Part shown: positions 47,723 through 56,249 of the stretch, piece after piece
How positions within the stretch are numbered: the first letter of the stretch is position 1
Layout of the letters: every line of letters starts with the position of its first letter
Source: Bacteroidota bacterium
GTDB taxonomy: Bacteria; Bacteroidota; Ignavibacteria; Palsa-1295
Reading direction: 5' to 3'
Assembly (NCBI GenBank): GCA_021324685.1
Contig: JAJPIQ010000009.1
Location: 1 to 64,000 of the forward strand
Length of the DNA: 64,000 nucleotides
Notes under the pieces: generated by a model
Seen by the model: the letters and a program-made list of their open reading frames with translations, nothing else
Told to the model about the DNA's origin: nothing
Databases searched by the model: none
Program-made: the position numbers and the translations under genes

Positions 47723-48555
47723 TGGAAAAAAGGGAGGTAACTATTCAACCAGAGGCAAAGTGCAGTAAAAATTTTTCGAGACTTCGAAACGGCGATGCGG
47801 CCGTTAAAGATATTATAATGAGCATGCTCGATATTCCTCAAAAGTTGAAAATAGATCCGGTCCATGATCTCCGCGGGGAACATCGAGCGACGGTCATTCG
47901 CGGGAAGAAACGAGCGCGCCGTTCCATAATATTCTTTTGTGCGTGCCACCTCGAATTGCATGAGCGACGTGAATGCATCGTTATAAACCCCAGCCGAAAG
48001 ACTTTGTTCATCATATCCGAATGCGGCGAGATCCTCGGCCGGCAAATAAATGCGACCCCGCTCTGCATCGGTCTGTATGTCTCGAAGAATATTTGTCAGT
48101 TGCAGGGCATAGCCCAAATGAATAGCGTAGTCGCGCGTTTGTTCATGTTCATAACCAAAGACCTGAATACTCATGAGGCCCGGAATACTGGCCACAGCAT
48201 AACAATAGTCTCGAAGTTCTGCGAACGTTTCATAGCGTGTCTTGAAAAGATCGTTTTGGACGCCATCAATCAGCGCGAGAAAGTAGTCCAGTGGAATACG
48301 GTATTCCAGGACAGCGTCGGACAAATAATCTGGCAAGGAAGTGCGCTTCCTCTGGAAACAATGTTCAACTTCTGTTCTAAGCGATGCGAGTTTAGCCTGC
48401 TTCTCCTCGACTGTTCCACTTTCTTCATCCACGATATCGTCGGCCCGGCGGCAAAAATCGTATATGGCATGAATGGCCCATCGCTTCTTTTTCGGAAGAA
48501 GCGCAAAGGAATACGAAAAATTACTTCGCTCGCGAAGCGTGGAGCTATTCATCAT
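47719..48555 (-). CDS. hpnD: Squalene/phytoene synthase family, HpnD-like
   Basis: SFSYSFALLPKKKR-like start, YDFCRRADDIVDE, YCYAVASIPGLMSIQVFGY, YALQLTNILRDIQTDAERGRIYLPAEDL. Confidence 0.85.
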   Translation of the reverse strand: MMNSSTLRERSNFSYSFALLPKKKRWAIHAIYDFCRRADDIVDEESGTVEEKQAKLASLRTEVEHCFQRKRTSLPDYLSDAVLEYRIPLDYFLALIDGVQNDLFKTRYETFAELRDYCYAVASIPGLMSIQVFGYEHEQTRDYAIHLGYALQLTNILRDIQTDAERGRIYLPAEDLAAFGYDEQSLSAGVYNDAFTSLMQFEVARTKEYYGTARSFLPANDRRSMFPAEIMDRIYFQLLRNIEHAHYNIFNGRIAVSKSRKIFTALCLWLNSYLPFFQ

Positions 48556-49435
48556 GGGTTCCAACAGCACGGGTGCGGTAAAAATCCTGAGAGGCGGCGA
48601 AGCCAGAAATGATAATCTTCGTTTTTTCGAAGCGTGAAAGTGTGGGCCGGTGGCGCAGTGTATCGCCATGTAGATCTCGAATTTTCTTTATCATAATCTG
48701 TGCGCCGGCAAGGACGGCTTTTAATTCAAATCGCAAGCGCCCACGGACCAGGCTTGGCAAGTGAGCGCCACTTTCGAGCAATCGCTCCACGCGCTCGGAT
48801 TCGAAAAGAATTAATTTCGAACTATAAGGGGAAGTCAATATTTCATGGGCTGTGCTTATTCCAAACGATGTATAATCGACTTTTGGAAAATAACATCGCC
48901 CATTCACGAGGTCCTCCTTTGCATCCTGAAGAAAATTGATAAGTTGCAGAGCCGTACAAATATCATTGGAGCAGCGAATACATTCTGCGTCCCTGTATCC
49001 AAACAGAGCGAGCACCAATTGTCCGACGGGCTCGGCGGAGCGAGCCGTGTACCAGTGAAGATCGTCATACGTTGGAAATTCGACTCGAGCTTCGGCATCG
49101 AAGGTAAATGCATCGAGCAGAAGAGAGAACGGTTCGATCGGAAGATCGAATTTTTGAACGGTGTCCTGCAAGGCGACAAACGTTGGAACCTGGGCGTTGC
49201 CCTTAAACGCATCGTGCAATTTTTGGCGCCAGTCCTCAAGCAAAGCAACGCGTTCTTTTTTTGTACGATGGGGAAGATCGGCAAAGTCGTCCGCTGATCT
49301 CATAAACGCATAGAGCGCAAAGATATGATTCCGAAGGTGTTGGGGCAGAAGCAACGATCCGACAGGAAAATTTTCATAATGACCGAGCGCCACCTTTTTG
49401 CATTGCCGGTATGCTGCTATTATCTCCTTAGTCAT
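48545..49435 (-). CDS. hpnC: Squalene synthase HpnC-like
   Basis: HYENFPVGSLLLPQHLRNHIFALYAFMRSADDFADLP, YTARSAEPVGQLVLALFGY, ALQLINFLQDAKEDLVNGRCYFP. Confidence 0.88.
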   Translation of the reverse strand: MTKEIIAAYRQCKKVALGHYENFPVGSLLLPQHLRNHIFALYAFMRSADDFADLPHRTKKERVALLEDWRQKLHDAFKGNAQVPTFVALQDTVQKFDLPIEPFSLLLDAFTFDAEARVEFPTYDDLHWYTARSAEPVGQLVLALFGYRDAECIRCSNDICTALQLINFLQDAKEDLVNGRCYFPKVDYTSFGISTAHEILTSPYSSKLILFESERVERLLESGAHLPSLVRGRLRFELKAVLAGAQIMIKKIRDLHGDTLRHRPTLSRFEKTKIIISGFAASQDFYRTRAVGTHDE

Positions 49436-49509
49436 TCGATCGTATTAAAAACAGTAAACCTTCGGGCGATTCGTGAGGTTTTGCATGCCGTCTTTTTTTC
49501 TTGTTGTTT

Positions 49510-50220
49510 ATGATGGTTCGCAGTTTTTGCATTCTATTATTTATCGCGTTTCTTTCTGGCTGCACGAAGCACGAAGATTCGAGCATTTCCGGAACTGTCA
49601 CGCTCGCTGGCGCGTGCCCGATGAATGCGGCCTGCACAAGTTCGGTCGATGGAGCCTGCAAACACGATGGCGTGACGCTCCAGCACTGGATTGTGAATAA
49701 TGGCCATGTGGCCAATGCGCTTATCTGGATCAAGGACGGACTTGGAAATACGGTTTATCCTGCGCCGGAGGAGGCATTAACGCTCGACCAGCGAGGCTGC
49801 GTGTATGAACCGCATGTGATTGGCTTGATGGCGGGACAAACACTCAAGATCCTAAACAGCGACCCGACGCTCCATAATGTACATCTTATTTCTGCAACGC
49901 CCTCGGAGGATTTCAATAAGCTTTTTCTCCAGGGCATGCCCGCAATGGAGGAGAAATTCCAAACGGTCGGCATTCGCGAGATTAAATGCGATGTTCATAA
50001 CTGGATGAATTGCTATGTCGGTGTTTTTTCAAACCCGTTCTTTGCCGTCAGCGATTCGAACGGGCATTATGAGATCGATGGCCTCCCGTCAGGGAAATAC
50101 ACGCTGGAATTGTGGCATGAGTCGAGTGATGGACTGAATAATCCAATTATTCAAGACGAGCAAGTGAGCATTGGCGAAAAGGAAAAAAAGAGTGCTGATT
50201 TTACGATTTCTGCACGATGA
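49510..50220 (+). CDS. Cupredoxin-like lipoprotein with C-terminal carboxypeptidase-regulatory-like domain
   Basis: Lipobox IAFLSGCTK; LHNVHLIS...IKCDVHNWMNCYVGVFSNPFFAVSDSNGHYEIDGLPSGKYTLELWHE. Confidence 0.8.
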   Translation: MMVRSFCILLFIAFLSGCTKHEDSSISGTVTLAGACPMNAACTSSVDGACKHDGVTLQHWIVNNGHVANALIWIKDGLGNTVYPAPEEALTLDQRGCVYEPHVIGLMAGQTLKILNSDPTLHNVHLISATPSEDFNKLFLQGMPAMEEKFQTVGIREIKCDVHNWMNCYVGVFSNPFFAVSDSNGHYEIDGLPSGKYTLELWHESSDGLNNPIIQDEQVSIGEKEKKSADFTISAR

Positions 50221-50226
50221 GATTTC

Positions 50227-51258
50227 ATGGAGTTGAAAACGGGAATTTCGCGTTTAGGCGGCGCCATGCCTAAATCTGTTTCTCCCTCTGGCCGCTGGAT
50301 ACACTGGCTTGCCGTACTTACAGCTGTTTCGGCGTTCTGCTTACTTTTTATGGGTGGATTGGTAACGAGCCATCAAGCGGGACTTTCCGTTCCAGACTGG
50401 CCCACGAGTTACGGATGGAATATGTTCACCTTTCCTATGAAGGACTGGCAAGGTAACATTTTTTATGAGCATACCCATCGCCTGTTTGCGTCTTTTGTGG
50501 GATTTTTGATCCTTACCCTTGCCGTTCTTTTACAACGCTATGAACCTCGCATGTGGGTCAAGCGGCTCGGATGGCTTGCGCTCGGCGGTGTGGTCTTGCA
50601 AGGAGTGTTAGGAGGTATTACCGTACTGACCTATCTTCCCCCCGCCGTTTCAAGCGCTCACGCAGGCCTGGGACAAGCGATGTTTTGTCTCACGCTTGCG
50701 ATTGCTATGGTCACGGGAAAGAAGTGGGAACTGGATACACCTAAAAAAGTGGAACGCACAAAATTTGGCGTTCGAACACTTTCCTTCGTTACGGTGATCA
50801 CCATTTTTTGCCAGTTGCTGATCGGCGCGGTGATGCGCCATACCTTTTCCGGCCTTGCGATACCGACATTCCCCTTCGCACCGAATGGGAGCATTATCCC
50901 GGAGTTCACTTCATTTGGAGTGGCCATTAACTTTACCCACCGTGTGGGCGCCGTGATCGTTACGATCATGATGTTCCTCACGGCACGGGCGATATTTCGG
51001 TGGCATCCACGAGCCAAGTCGATCGTGATCCCGATGGTCCTTGCCATGTTTTTACTTGGAATTCAAATCATGCTCGGTGCGATCACGATCTGGAGCCAGA
51101 AAGCGGTAACGCCGACGACGTTACATGTCTCCTGTGGCGCCGCGATCCTTGGAACCATGGTCTATATCATGGTCCGGAGCCGGCACCTTTTTTCGCCGAT
51201 GGTCGTGCAATCCGCGCCGCTCGGCACACCGCGCGCTGAACTTTCTTCTGCCGGATAA
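50227..51258 (+). CDS. ctaA: Heme A synthase CtaA/COX15
   Basis: GGLVTSHQAGLSVPDWPTSYG, YEHTHRLFASFVGFLIL, FTHRVGAVIVTIM, VTPTTLHVSCGAAILG. Confidence 0.93.
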   Translation: MELKTGISRLGGAMPKSVSPSGRWIHWLAVLTAVSAFCLLFMGGLVTSHQAGLSVPDWPTSYGWNMFTFPMKDWQGNIFYEHTHRLFASFVGFLILTLAVLLQRYEPRMWVKRLGWLALGGVVLQGVLGGITVLTYLPPAVSSAHAGLGQAMFCLTLAIAMVTGKKWELDTPKKVERTKFGVRTLSFVTVITIFCQLLIGAVMRHTFSGLAIPTFPFAPNGSIIPEFTSFGVAINFTHRVGAVIVTIMMFLTARAIFRWHPRAKSIVIPMVLAMFLLGIQIMLGAITIWSQKAVTPTTLHVSCGAAILGTMVYIMVRSRHLFSPMVVQSAPLGTPRAELSSAG

Positions 51259-52163
51259 TGGAAACGGCCGTTCATACGAGTCCCCGCATAGAAGGTCGCG
51301 TCTTCGACTGGAGGCAGCTCCTGCGGGATTTTTACGATCTCTCCAAACCCGGAATCGGATTTTATTCCCTGCTCACAACTGCAACGTCCTTCTGGCTTGC
51401 ATCGCATGAGTTTAATGCGGTTCTTTTCGTTCACACAATGCTCGCCACGGCCTGCGTGACCTGCGGCGGCGGAGCGCTCAACCAGGTGATCGAGATCGAA
51501 GCTGATTCGAGAATGCACCGCACCGAAAACCGGCCACTTCCGGCAGGAAGGATCTCGCCCATGACCGGGCTTCTCTTCGGCGTATTGGTCTCCCTGATGG
51601 GAACGATCTATATGCTGCTCTTCGTCGGGAGTCTTCCCAGTTTGTTGGCGATTGCGACCTTGGCGGGGTATCTTTTTATTTACACGCCGCTCAAAAAAAG
51701 GACACATCTTTCGACACTCATTGGGGCCTTTCCCGGCGCCGTCCCGATCCTCATTGGCTGGGCCGCCGTCCGTGGGAACCTTGAATTTGGGGCCTGGGCG
51801 CTCTTTGCCATTTTGTTTCTCTGGCAGATCCCCCATTTCCTTGCGATAGCTTGGATGTACCGAAAGGACTATGCCCGAGCAGGGTTCCCGATGCTGACAG
51901 TGATCGATCCGGAAGGAACGCGCGCAGCGTTTCAAGTCATTAGCTACACACTTGCCCTCATTCCGGTCAGTTTGCTGCTCTCCTTGCTCCGTATGACCGG
52001 AGTGGTCTATTTTGCCGGCGCGATCGTGCTCGGGCTCGGCTTCGCAATCGCCGGTATTCGCGCGGCAAGCGAACGTTCTAACAAGTCTGCGAAGCAACTC
52101 CTTTTCGCTTCGATCGTTTATTTACCGGTGCTCCTGATCTTAATGGCGATCGATAAGATCTAA
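51258..52163 (+). CDS. ctaB: Protoheme IX farnesyltransferase
   Basis: DLSKPGIGFYSLLTT, NQVIEIEADSRMHRTENRPLPAGRIS, YTPLKKRTHLSTLIGAFPGAVPILIGW, WQIPHFLAIAWMYRKDYARAGFPML. Confidence 0.95.
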   Translation: METAVHTSPRIEGRVFDWRQLLRDFYDLSKPGIGFYSLLTTATSFWLASHEFNAVLFVHTMLATACVTCGGGALNQVIEIEADSRMHRTENRPLPAGRISPMTGLLFGVLVSLMGTIYMLLFVGSLPSLLAIATLAGYLFIYTPLKKRTHLSTLIGAFPGAVPILIGWAAVRGNLEFGAWALFAILFLWQIPHFLAIAWMYRKDYARAGFPMLTVIDPEGTRAAFQVISYTLALIPVSLLLSLLRMTGVVYFAGAIVLGLGFAIAGIRAASERSNKSAKQLLFASIVYLPVLLILMAIDKI

Positions 52164-52199
52164 AAAAAATCAGGGCATTATCCGTAGATAATGCCCTGA
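52161..52199 (-). terminator. Rho-independent terminator
   Basis: TCAGGGCATTATC-CGTA-GATAATGCCCTGA (13-bp perfect stem) followed on the minus strand by T8. Confidence 0.88.
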
Positions 52200-52237
52200 G
52201 AAAAATTCCGAGTCGCTTTTTATCGATCGAACTAATT

Positions 52238-52744
52238 TTATCGAACAATGGAAATTCGTTGTTCGACGAGTTGGCCCGGAATGCGAGCCGCAACGATATA
52301 CGATCCCTGCGGAAGTTCCGAGAGATCGACGTTGATATCTCTCTTTCCAGATGCCGGACCAACATAAACGGTCCGAACTTCTTTTCCGGTGACGTCGAAG
52401 ATTCGAATATCGAGATCTGCAGACGCCGCCATAGAGACGGTAACTTTCGTTGCGCCGGAAGCTGGATTCGGCCATGCTGTGAGATCGAGCGCGGGCTCAG
52501 GGGCCAGCGGTGAAACCGCAGCGGCGGCACTGCCCGGTGTCCAGAATCCGAAATAGCCGATCATTTGCGAGTTCGATGCCACGCCGACAACGGGCTGCCC
52601 GGCAGTCGAACCGACTTGGACGCTTCCGTTCGAAGAGGTATTCCCACCCGAAGCAACGACAGCTCTCTGGAGCATGACCTGTGCACTTGATTCGATCGGC
52701 CAGGAGGCCGCGATCAGCGCCCCAAGTATTAATAGGATTTTCAT
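52238..52744 (-). CDS. Small secreted protein with T9SS-type C-terminal sorting domain
   Basis: Signal peptide; GSVQVGSTAGQPVVGVASNSQMIGYFGFWTPG; C-term AWPNPASGATKVTVSMAASADLDIRIFDVTGKEV...LPQGSYIVAARIPGQLVEQRISIVR. Confidence 0.82.
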   Translation of the reverse strand: MKILLILGALIAASWPIESSAQVMLQRAVVASGGNTSSNGSVQVGSTAGQPVVGVASNSQMIGYFGFWTPGSAAAAVSPLAPEPALDLTAWPNPASGATKVTVSMAASADLDIRIFDVTGKEVRTVYVGPASGKRDINVDLSELPQGSYIVAARIPGQLVEQRISIVR

Positions 52745-52760
52745 GGTTCGGTCTCCCATG

Positions 52761-54578
52761 TTATTGATTGATGATCAGGTAATTGAACCCAAGATCGGAG
52801 CCAAGAGGCACGGTGCCAAGCAAAGAGACCGTGAACGATCCGGCGCTCGTGCTGCTCACGCGGATCGGTACCAACCCCGAAACGCCAGAATTAATCGTGA
52901 GCAGAATGATCGAATTTGCTTTTGCATAGGTATTATTGATCGTTATGCTCAAGTTCCCTGCTGTGATCGTTCCCGTCCCGACCGGTCCAACAACCGAAAG
53001 TCCGCCCACGATACGTGCTGCCGTATTGCCCGACGTCGTTGAATCCGTAAGCGCGGTCGTTGCGGAAGATGAAATCGTCGTGGCACCGTTCGAGGCAACA
53101 TTCAGGACCGTGTTGCCGGCAGAATCTTTCGCTGCAAGGAGGGCATTCGCGGACCCCGAGGCGGTATTCTGCAATTGCAGGGCTGCGCTGCCCGCCGTCG
53201 ACGAGGTTGCGCTAATTGCGGTCCCACCCGTGGAACTTACGTTCAGCGCATTGTTCGCGGTGGAATTGATCGTGGTCGCACCAGTTCCCGCGACCGAGAA
53301 CACCGTGCTGCCCGAGCCATTCATCGCCGAGATCAGGCCGGCCGCCGTTGCGGTAGAATTATTTTTCACCTGAAGGGCAGCAGCCGTTGCATTATTTCCT
53401 GTGGCGCTGATCGCCGTGCCACCCGAGTTCGTGATTGAAAGTGCGGTATTGCCTGTCGCATTCAGCGTTGCGGCCCCAGTGCCGCTCAAGGTGAAGATCG
53501 GGCTGCCTCCGGCGCTGACTGCGGAAATGAGGTTCCCACTTCCGGACGCGCTAAGGTTCTGAAGTTTTAGCAGGGCATTACCACCGGTCGTATCCGTTAC
53601 CGCGGCGAGCGAAAGGCCCTGTGTGGTCAGATCGAGCACCGTTCCGGAAGCACTCATCGCCTGAAGGATCTGGCCTAAGGCCGATCCGGTCGCATTCTTA
53701 AGTTGCAATGCAGCGTTCGTGGAGGAATTCGTGGTAGCGCTGATCGCTGTGCCGGCCGTGGAAAATGCCGTGAGAGCTGTTCCGCCTCCACTGTTCGTAA
53801 TATCAATTGCCGGCGAGCCACCGTTCGCGACGACATTTAATCCCGTTCCTTGGGCGGCATTGAGTTGCAATGCCGAGCCGCTCCCCGAATTCGATAAGAC
53901 TTCCGCCGAGCCGGTACCCGTGTTCGTTAAGTTCAAAAGACCGCTCGTGGAACTTAACGTCTGTGAGAATGGAAGCGTGAGTCCGCCGCCGGAACCGGTG
54001 AAGCTGAGTCCGATCGTATCGCCGCTCGTGGTAAGTCCTAAATTTCCACCGCCGGTGAGGACAACGTTCCCCCGAAGGCCGTTAACACTCGTTACAATAT
54101 TATTCCCAACGTTCGCGAGCAAGGAAGAATCGATCGAAGCGGCAGCGCCCGCCGTGATGCCAAGCGCGAAGTTGGCCGTATCGGCAACGCGGGCCGTGTT
54201 CGCAAACGGAACGGAACCAATACGAAGGCGAGGGGTTAGCTGTTCACCACCATCGACCGAAAAACCGACTTCGTAATTAGCATTCGGTACAAGCGAAAGT
54301 CGGCCGCTCGTCGACTGACCGGCTCCCAGCAAAATGCTGAAAACACCATCGGTGGTTGTTGCGGTATCGGTTTCTGTGTATATAGCATTCGCGCCGCCAT
54401 TGGCATAGACGCTTGCCGTGATCGTATGCATGCCATTGGCGATGGCGACACCGTTCATATTGGTGAGCCGGCCCTGGACCGTAAAATTGCCCGAGCCATT
54501 TACTGACTGGGCTTTCGAAAGATTAGTTAATATCAGTAGTGCGAGCGCAATACCCGCAAGTCGAACGCAAGTCCTCAT
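52761..54578 (-). CDS. Repeat-stalk surface protein (about 64-65 aa beta-rich tandem repeats; tail-fibre/adhesin-like)
   Basis: Signal peptide; repeats such as ATLNATGNTALSITNSGGTAISATGNNATAAALQVKNNSTATAAGLISAMNGSGSTVFSVAGTG; distinct C-terminal cap. Confidence 0.75.
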   Translation of the reverse strand: MRTCVRLAGIALALLILTNLSKAQSVNGSGNFTVQGRLTNMNGVAIANGMHTITASVYANGGANAIYTETDTATTTDGVFSILLGAGQSTSGRLSLVPNANYEVGFSVDGGEQLTPRLRIGSVPFANTARVADTANFALGITAGAAASIDSSLLANVGNNIVTSVNGLRGNVVLTGGGNLGLTTSGDTIGLSFTGSGGGLTLPFSQTLSSTSGLLNLTNTGTGSAEVLSNSGSGSALQLNAAQGTGLNVVANGGSPAIDITNSGGGTALTAFSTAGTAISATTNSSTNAALQLKNATGSALGQILQAMSASGTVLDLTTQGLSLAAVTDTTGGNALLKLQNLSASGSGNLISAVSAGGSPIFTLSGTGAATLNATGNTALSITNSGGTAISATGNNATAAALQVKNNSTATAAGLISAMNGSGSTVFSVAGTGATTINSTANNALNVSSTGGTAISATSSTAGSAALQLQNTASGSANALLAAKDSAGNTVLNVASNGATTISSSATTALTDSTTSGNTAARIVGGLSVVGPVGTGTITAGNLSITINNTYAKANSIILLTINSGVSGLVPIRVSSTSAGSFTVSLLGTVPLGSDLGFNYLIINQ

Positions 54579-54721
54579 TATAGTCTCCTTGGTTAATTGG
54601 ATTGTGACAAACTGCACGGTTCTACTTCGGGAGGGAAGTATGAACCGAAAGTCAGTGGTTTGTCAGCAAAAGCCGAGCCAAGGATTTTCTATGAGTTGAG
54701 TAGTTTTTTCAAAAAGAAAAC

Positions 54722-56116
54722 TTATTCGCCGATGATTTTAGCTAGTTCACGGTGAGAGATCGTGAGTGCGACGTCGTGGTTAATGATTCCAAGTTCCAGC
54801 AGGCGATCGACGGCGACTTTTTTAGTCTTCTGCTCGATCTCTTGTACGGAATCAGTTTGAAAAATGTGTTTCAGCCAGTGGACGCCTTTGGAAAGATGCG
54901 TTCGTTCATCGGCATTGACGAAATCGAACTTGCGGCCGGTAAGATCGTCACCTTTGTCATAGGCTTCGCGTGCATAGCGAAGGCATTCCTGAACAATATT
55001 CGCTTCTCCGAACAGATTAATTTCAGCAAACGAATAGAGCGCCGGCATTTTAGTCCGCACTTTAATTCCGAGCAGGCGATTAAGCAGATCATAGGGATTA
55101 TGCCCTAATGCTTCCATCGCTTTATGTCCAAGTTCCGTATGCCGCGTTTCGTCCCAGATGATACGGGAAAGATCGTAATCGAAGCCAAATGGAACGTCAC
55201 GAATTTCGTAAAGTACATTGCCAAACGTTTCGATCGCGTCCATTTCATCGCGCTGCGTGCGGACAAGATTGAGCCGAAGCTTATCGAAATCGGTTGCATA
55301 TTCGATACGGCCACCGTCGGCCACCTGGTATTCGTAGGTGTGCTCGAACGTGCCAAAACGTGGATCGCGCGTGGCGATAAACGAGCGTTCGAACGGTGGC
55401 TTGCCTTCGGACCGAAGCGAGTCCGGGCGTGGCATTAAGGTTCCGGTTCCGGTAATGCCGCCCATGGAACGCAACAGTTTTTCGATGTGGTACTGCCATT
55501 TGTGGAGTTCCGCCTCGTTATATCCTCCCTGAACATAGGCTTCGATGGCCCCTTTGCCCCAGGCGATCATTTCTTCGTAGTCGGAAAGAATGTGCCGGAT
55601 CATACGGACGGTCGGCGCGTCCGCGACCTGGTCGGTATGTGCGGAGTGTTCGAGATACGCTTGTTTTAGATGCGGAAGGAAAACGCCATAAAGCGCGGCC
55701 ACCAAATGCGCCGGCGTTTCGGAATACAATAGCTCGCTGAAGAGCTCGGCGATCTCAGCAGATTGGAACTTGTCCGTCGTTTCTTCGGCGGTGCGGAGTT
55801 CCGAAAGCCGAGTACGAATTTTCATTCCTGCTTCGGCATGCCAGTAAATATGGCGACCGAATTCGACCTTTACCTCGAATTCCGGCGTGCCCATACTCCA
55901 GCCAGCGAGGGCGCGAAGGATATTGCGCTCGAAGTAAAAAAAACGGAGTAGCCGTTTAGCGTTTTCCTCGACGCTAAAATCGCCTCCCAAACGCCGCTGA
56001 TCTTTTGGGAAATTATATTTTGCGAGCGGGACTCCAATGCCGCGTAGTTCGGGAGTATTCGACCAGCTATTTTCCATTTCGCCGTGGGTGTCGGCGGGGT
56101 GACCGTTTCGTTCCAT
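54722..56116 (-). CDS. Ferritin-like di-iron protein of unknown function
   Basis: Ordered E...ExxH...E...ExxH residues: AIETFG, WDETRHTELG, VQECLRYA, NADERTHLSKG in helical context. Confidence 0.6.
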   Translation of the reverse strand: MERNGHPADTHGEMENSWSNTPELRGIGVPLAKYNFPKDQRRLGGDFSVEENAKRLLRFFYFERNILRALAGWSMGTPEFEVKVEFGRHIYWHAEAGMKIRTRLSELRTAEETTDKFQSAEIAELFSELLYSETPAHLVAALYGVFLPHLKQAYLEHSAHTDQVADAPTVRMIRHILSDYEEMIAWGKGAIEAYVQGGYNEAELHKWQYHIEKLLRSMGGITGTGTLMPRPDSLRSEGKPPFERSFIATRDPRFGTFEHTYEYQVADGGRIEYATDFDKLRLNLVRTQRDEMDAIETFGNVLYEIRDVPFGFDYDLSRIIWDETRHTELGHKAMEALGHNPYDLLNRLLGIKVRTKMPALYSFAEINLFGEANIVQECLRYAREAYDKGDDLTGRKFDFVNADERTHLSKGVHWLKHIFQTDSVQEIEQKTKKVAVDRLLELGIINHDVALTISHRELAKIIGE

Positions 56117-56249
56117 TTATCCTCCGGAGATCGACAACTTTAGTGCAGAGCATAGAATTCCGACGGTCTTAAGCCGGGAGACGGGATTTAAGCGATTTCA
56201 TTCGTGCGTTAAGAAAACTCGGGATTCCACCGATTTTCGACCACACGTC

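Noticed and set aside
47722-48612. 296-aa plus-strand ORF opposite hpnD/hpnC
   Set aside because: Antisense to two well-supported synthase genes; no recognisable motifs and composition of a shadow ORF.
51162-52097. 311-aa minus-strand ORF opposite ctaA/ctaB
   Set aside because: Charged, low-complexity shadow ORF antisense to strongly supported ctaB.
52761-54578. Repeat region considered as a CRISPR or non-coding satellite
   Set aside because: Repeats are about 195 bp, in frame and imperfect at DNA level; they encode a continuous secreted protein.
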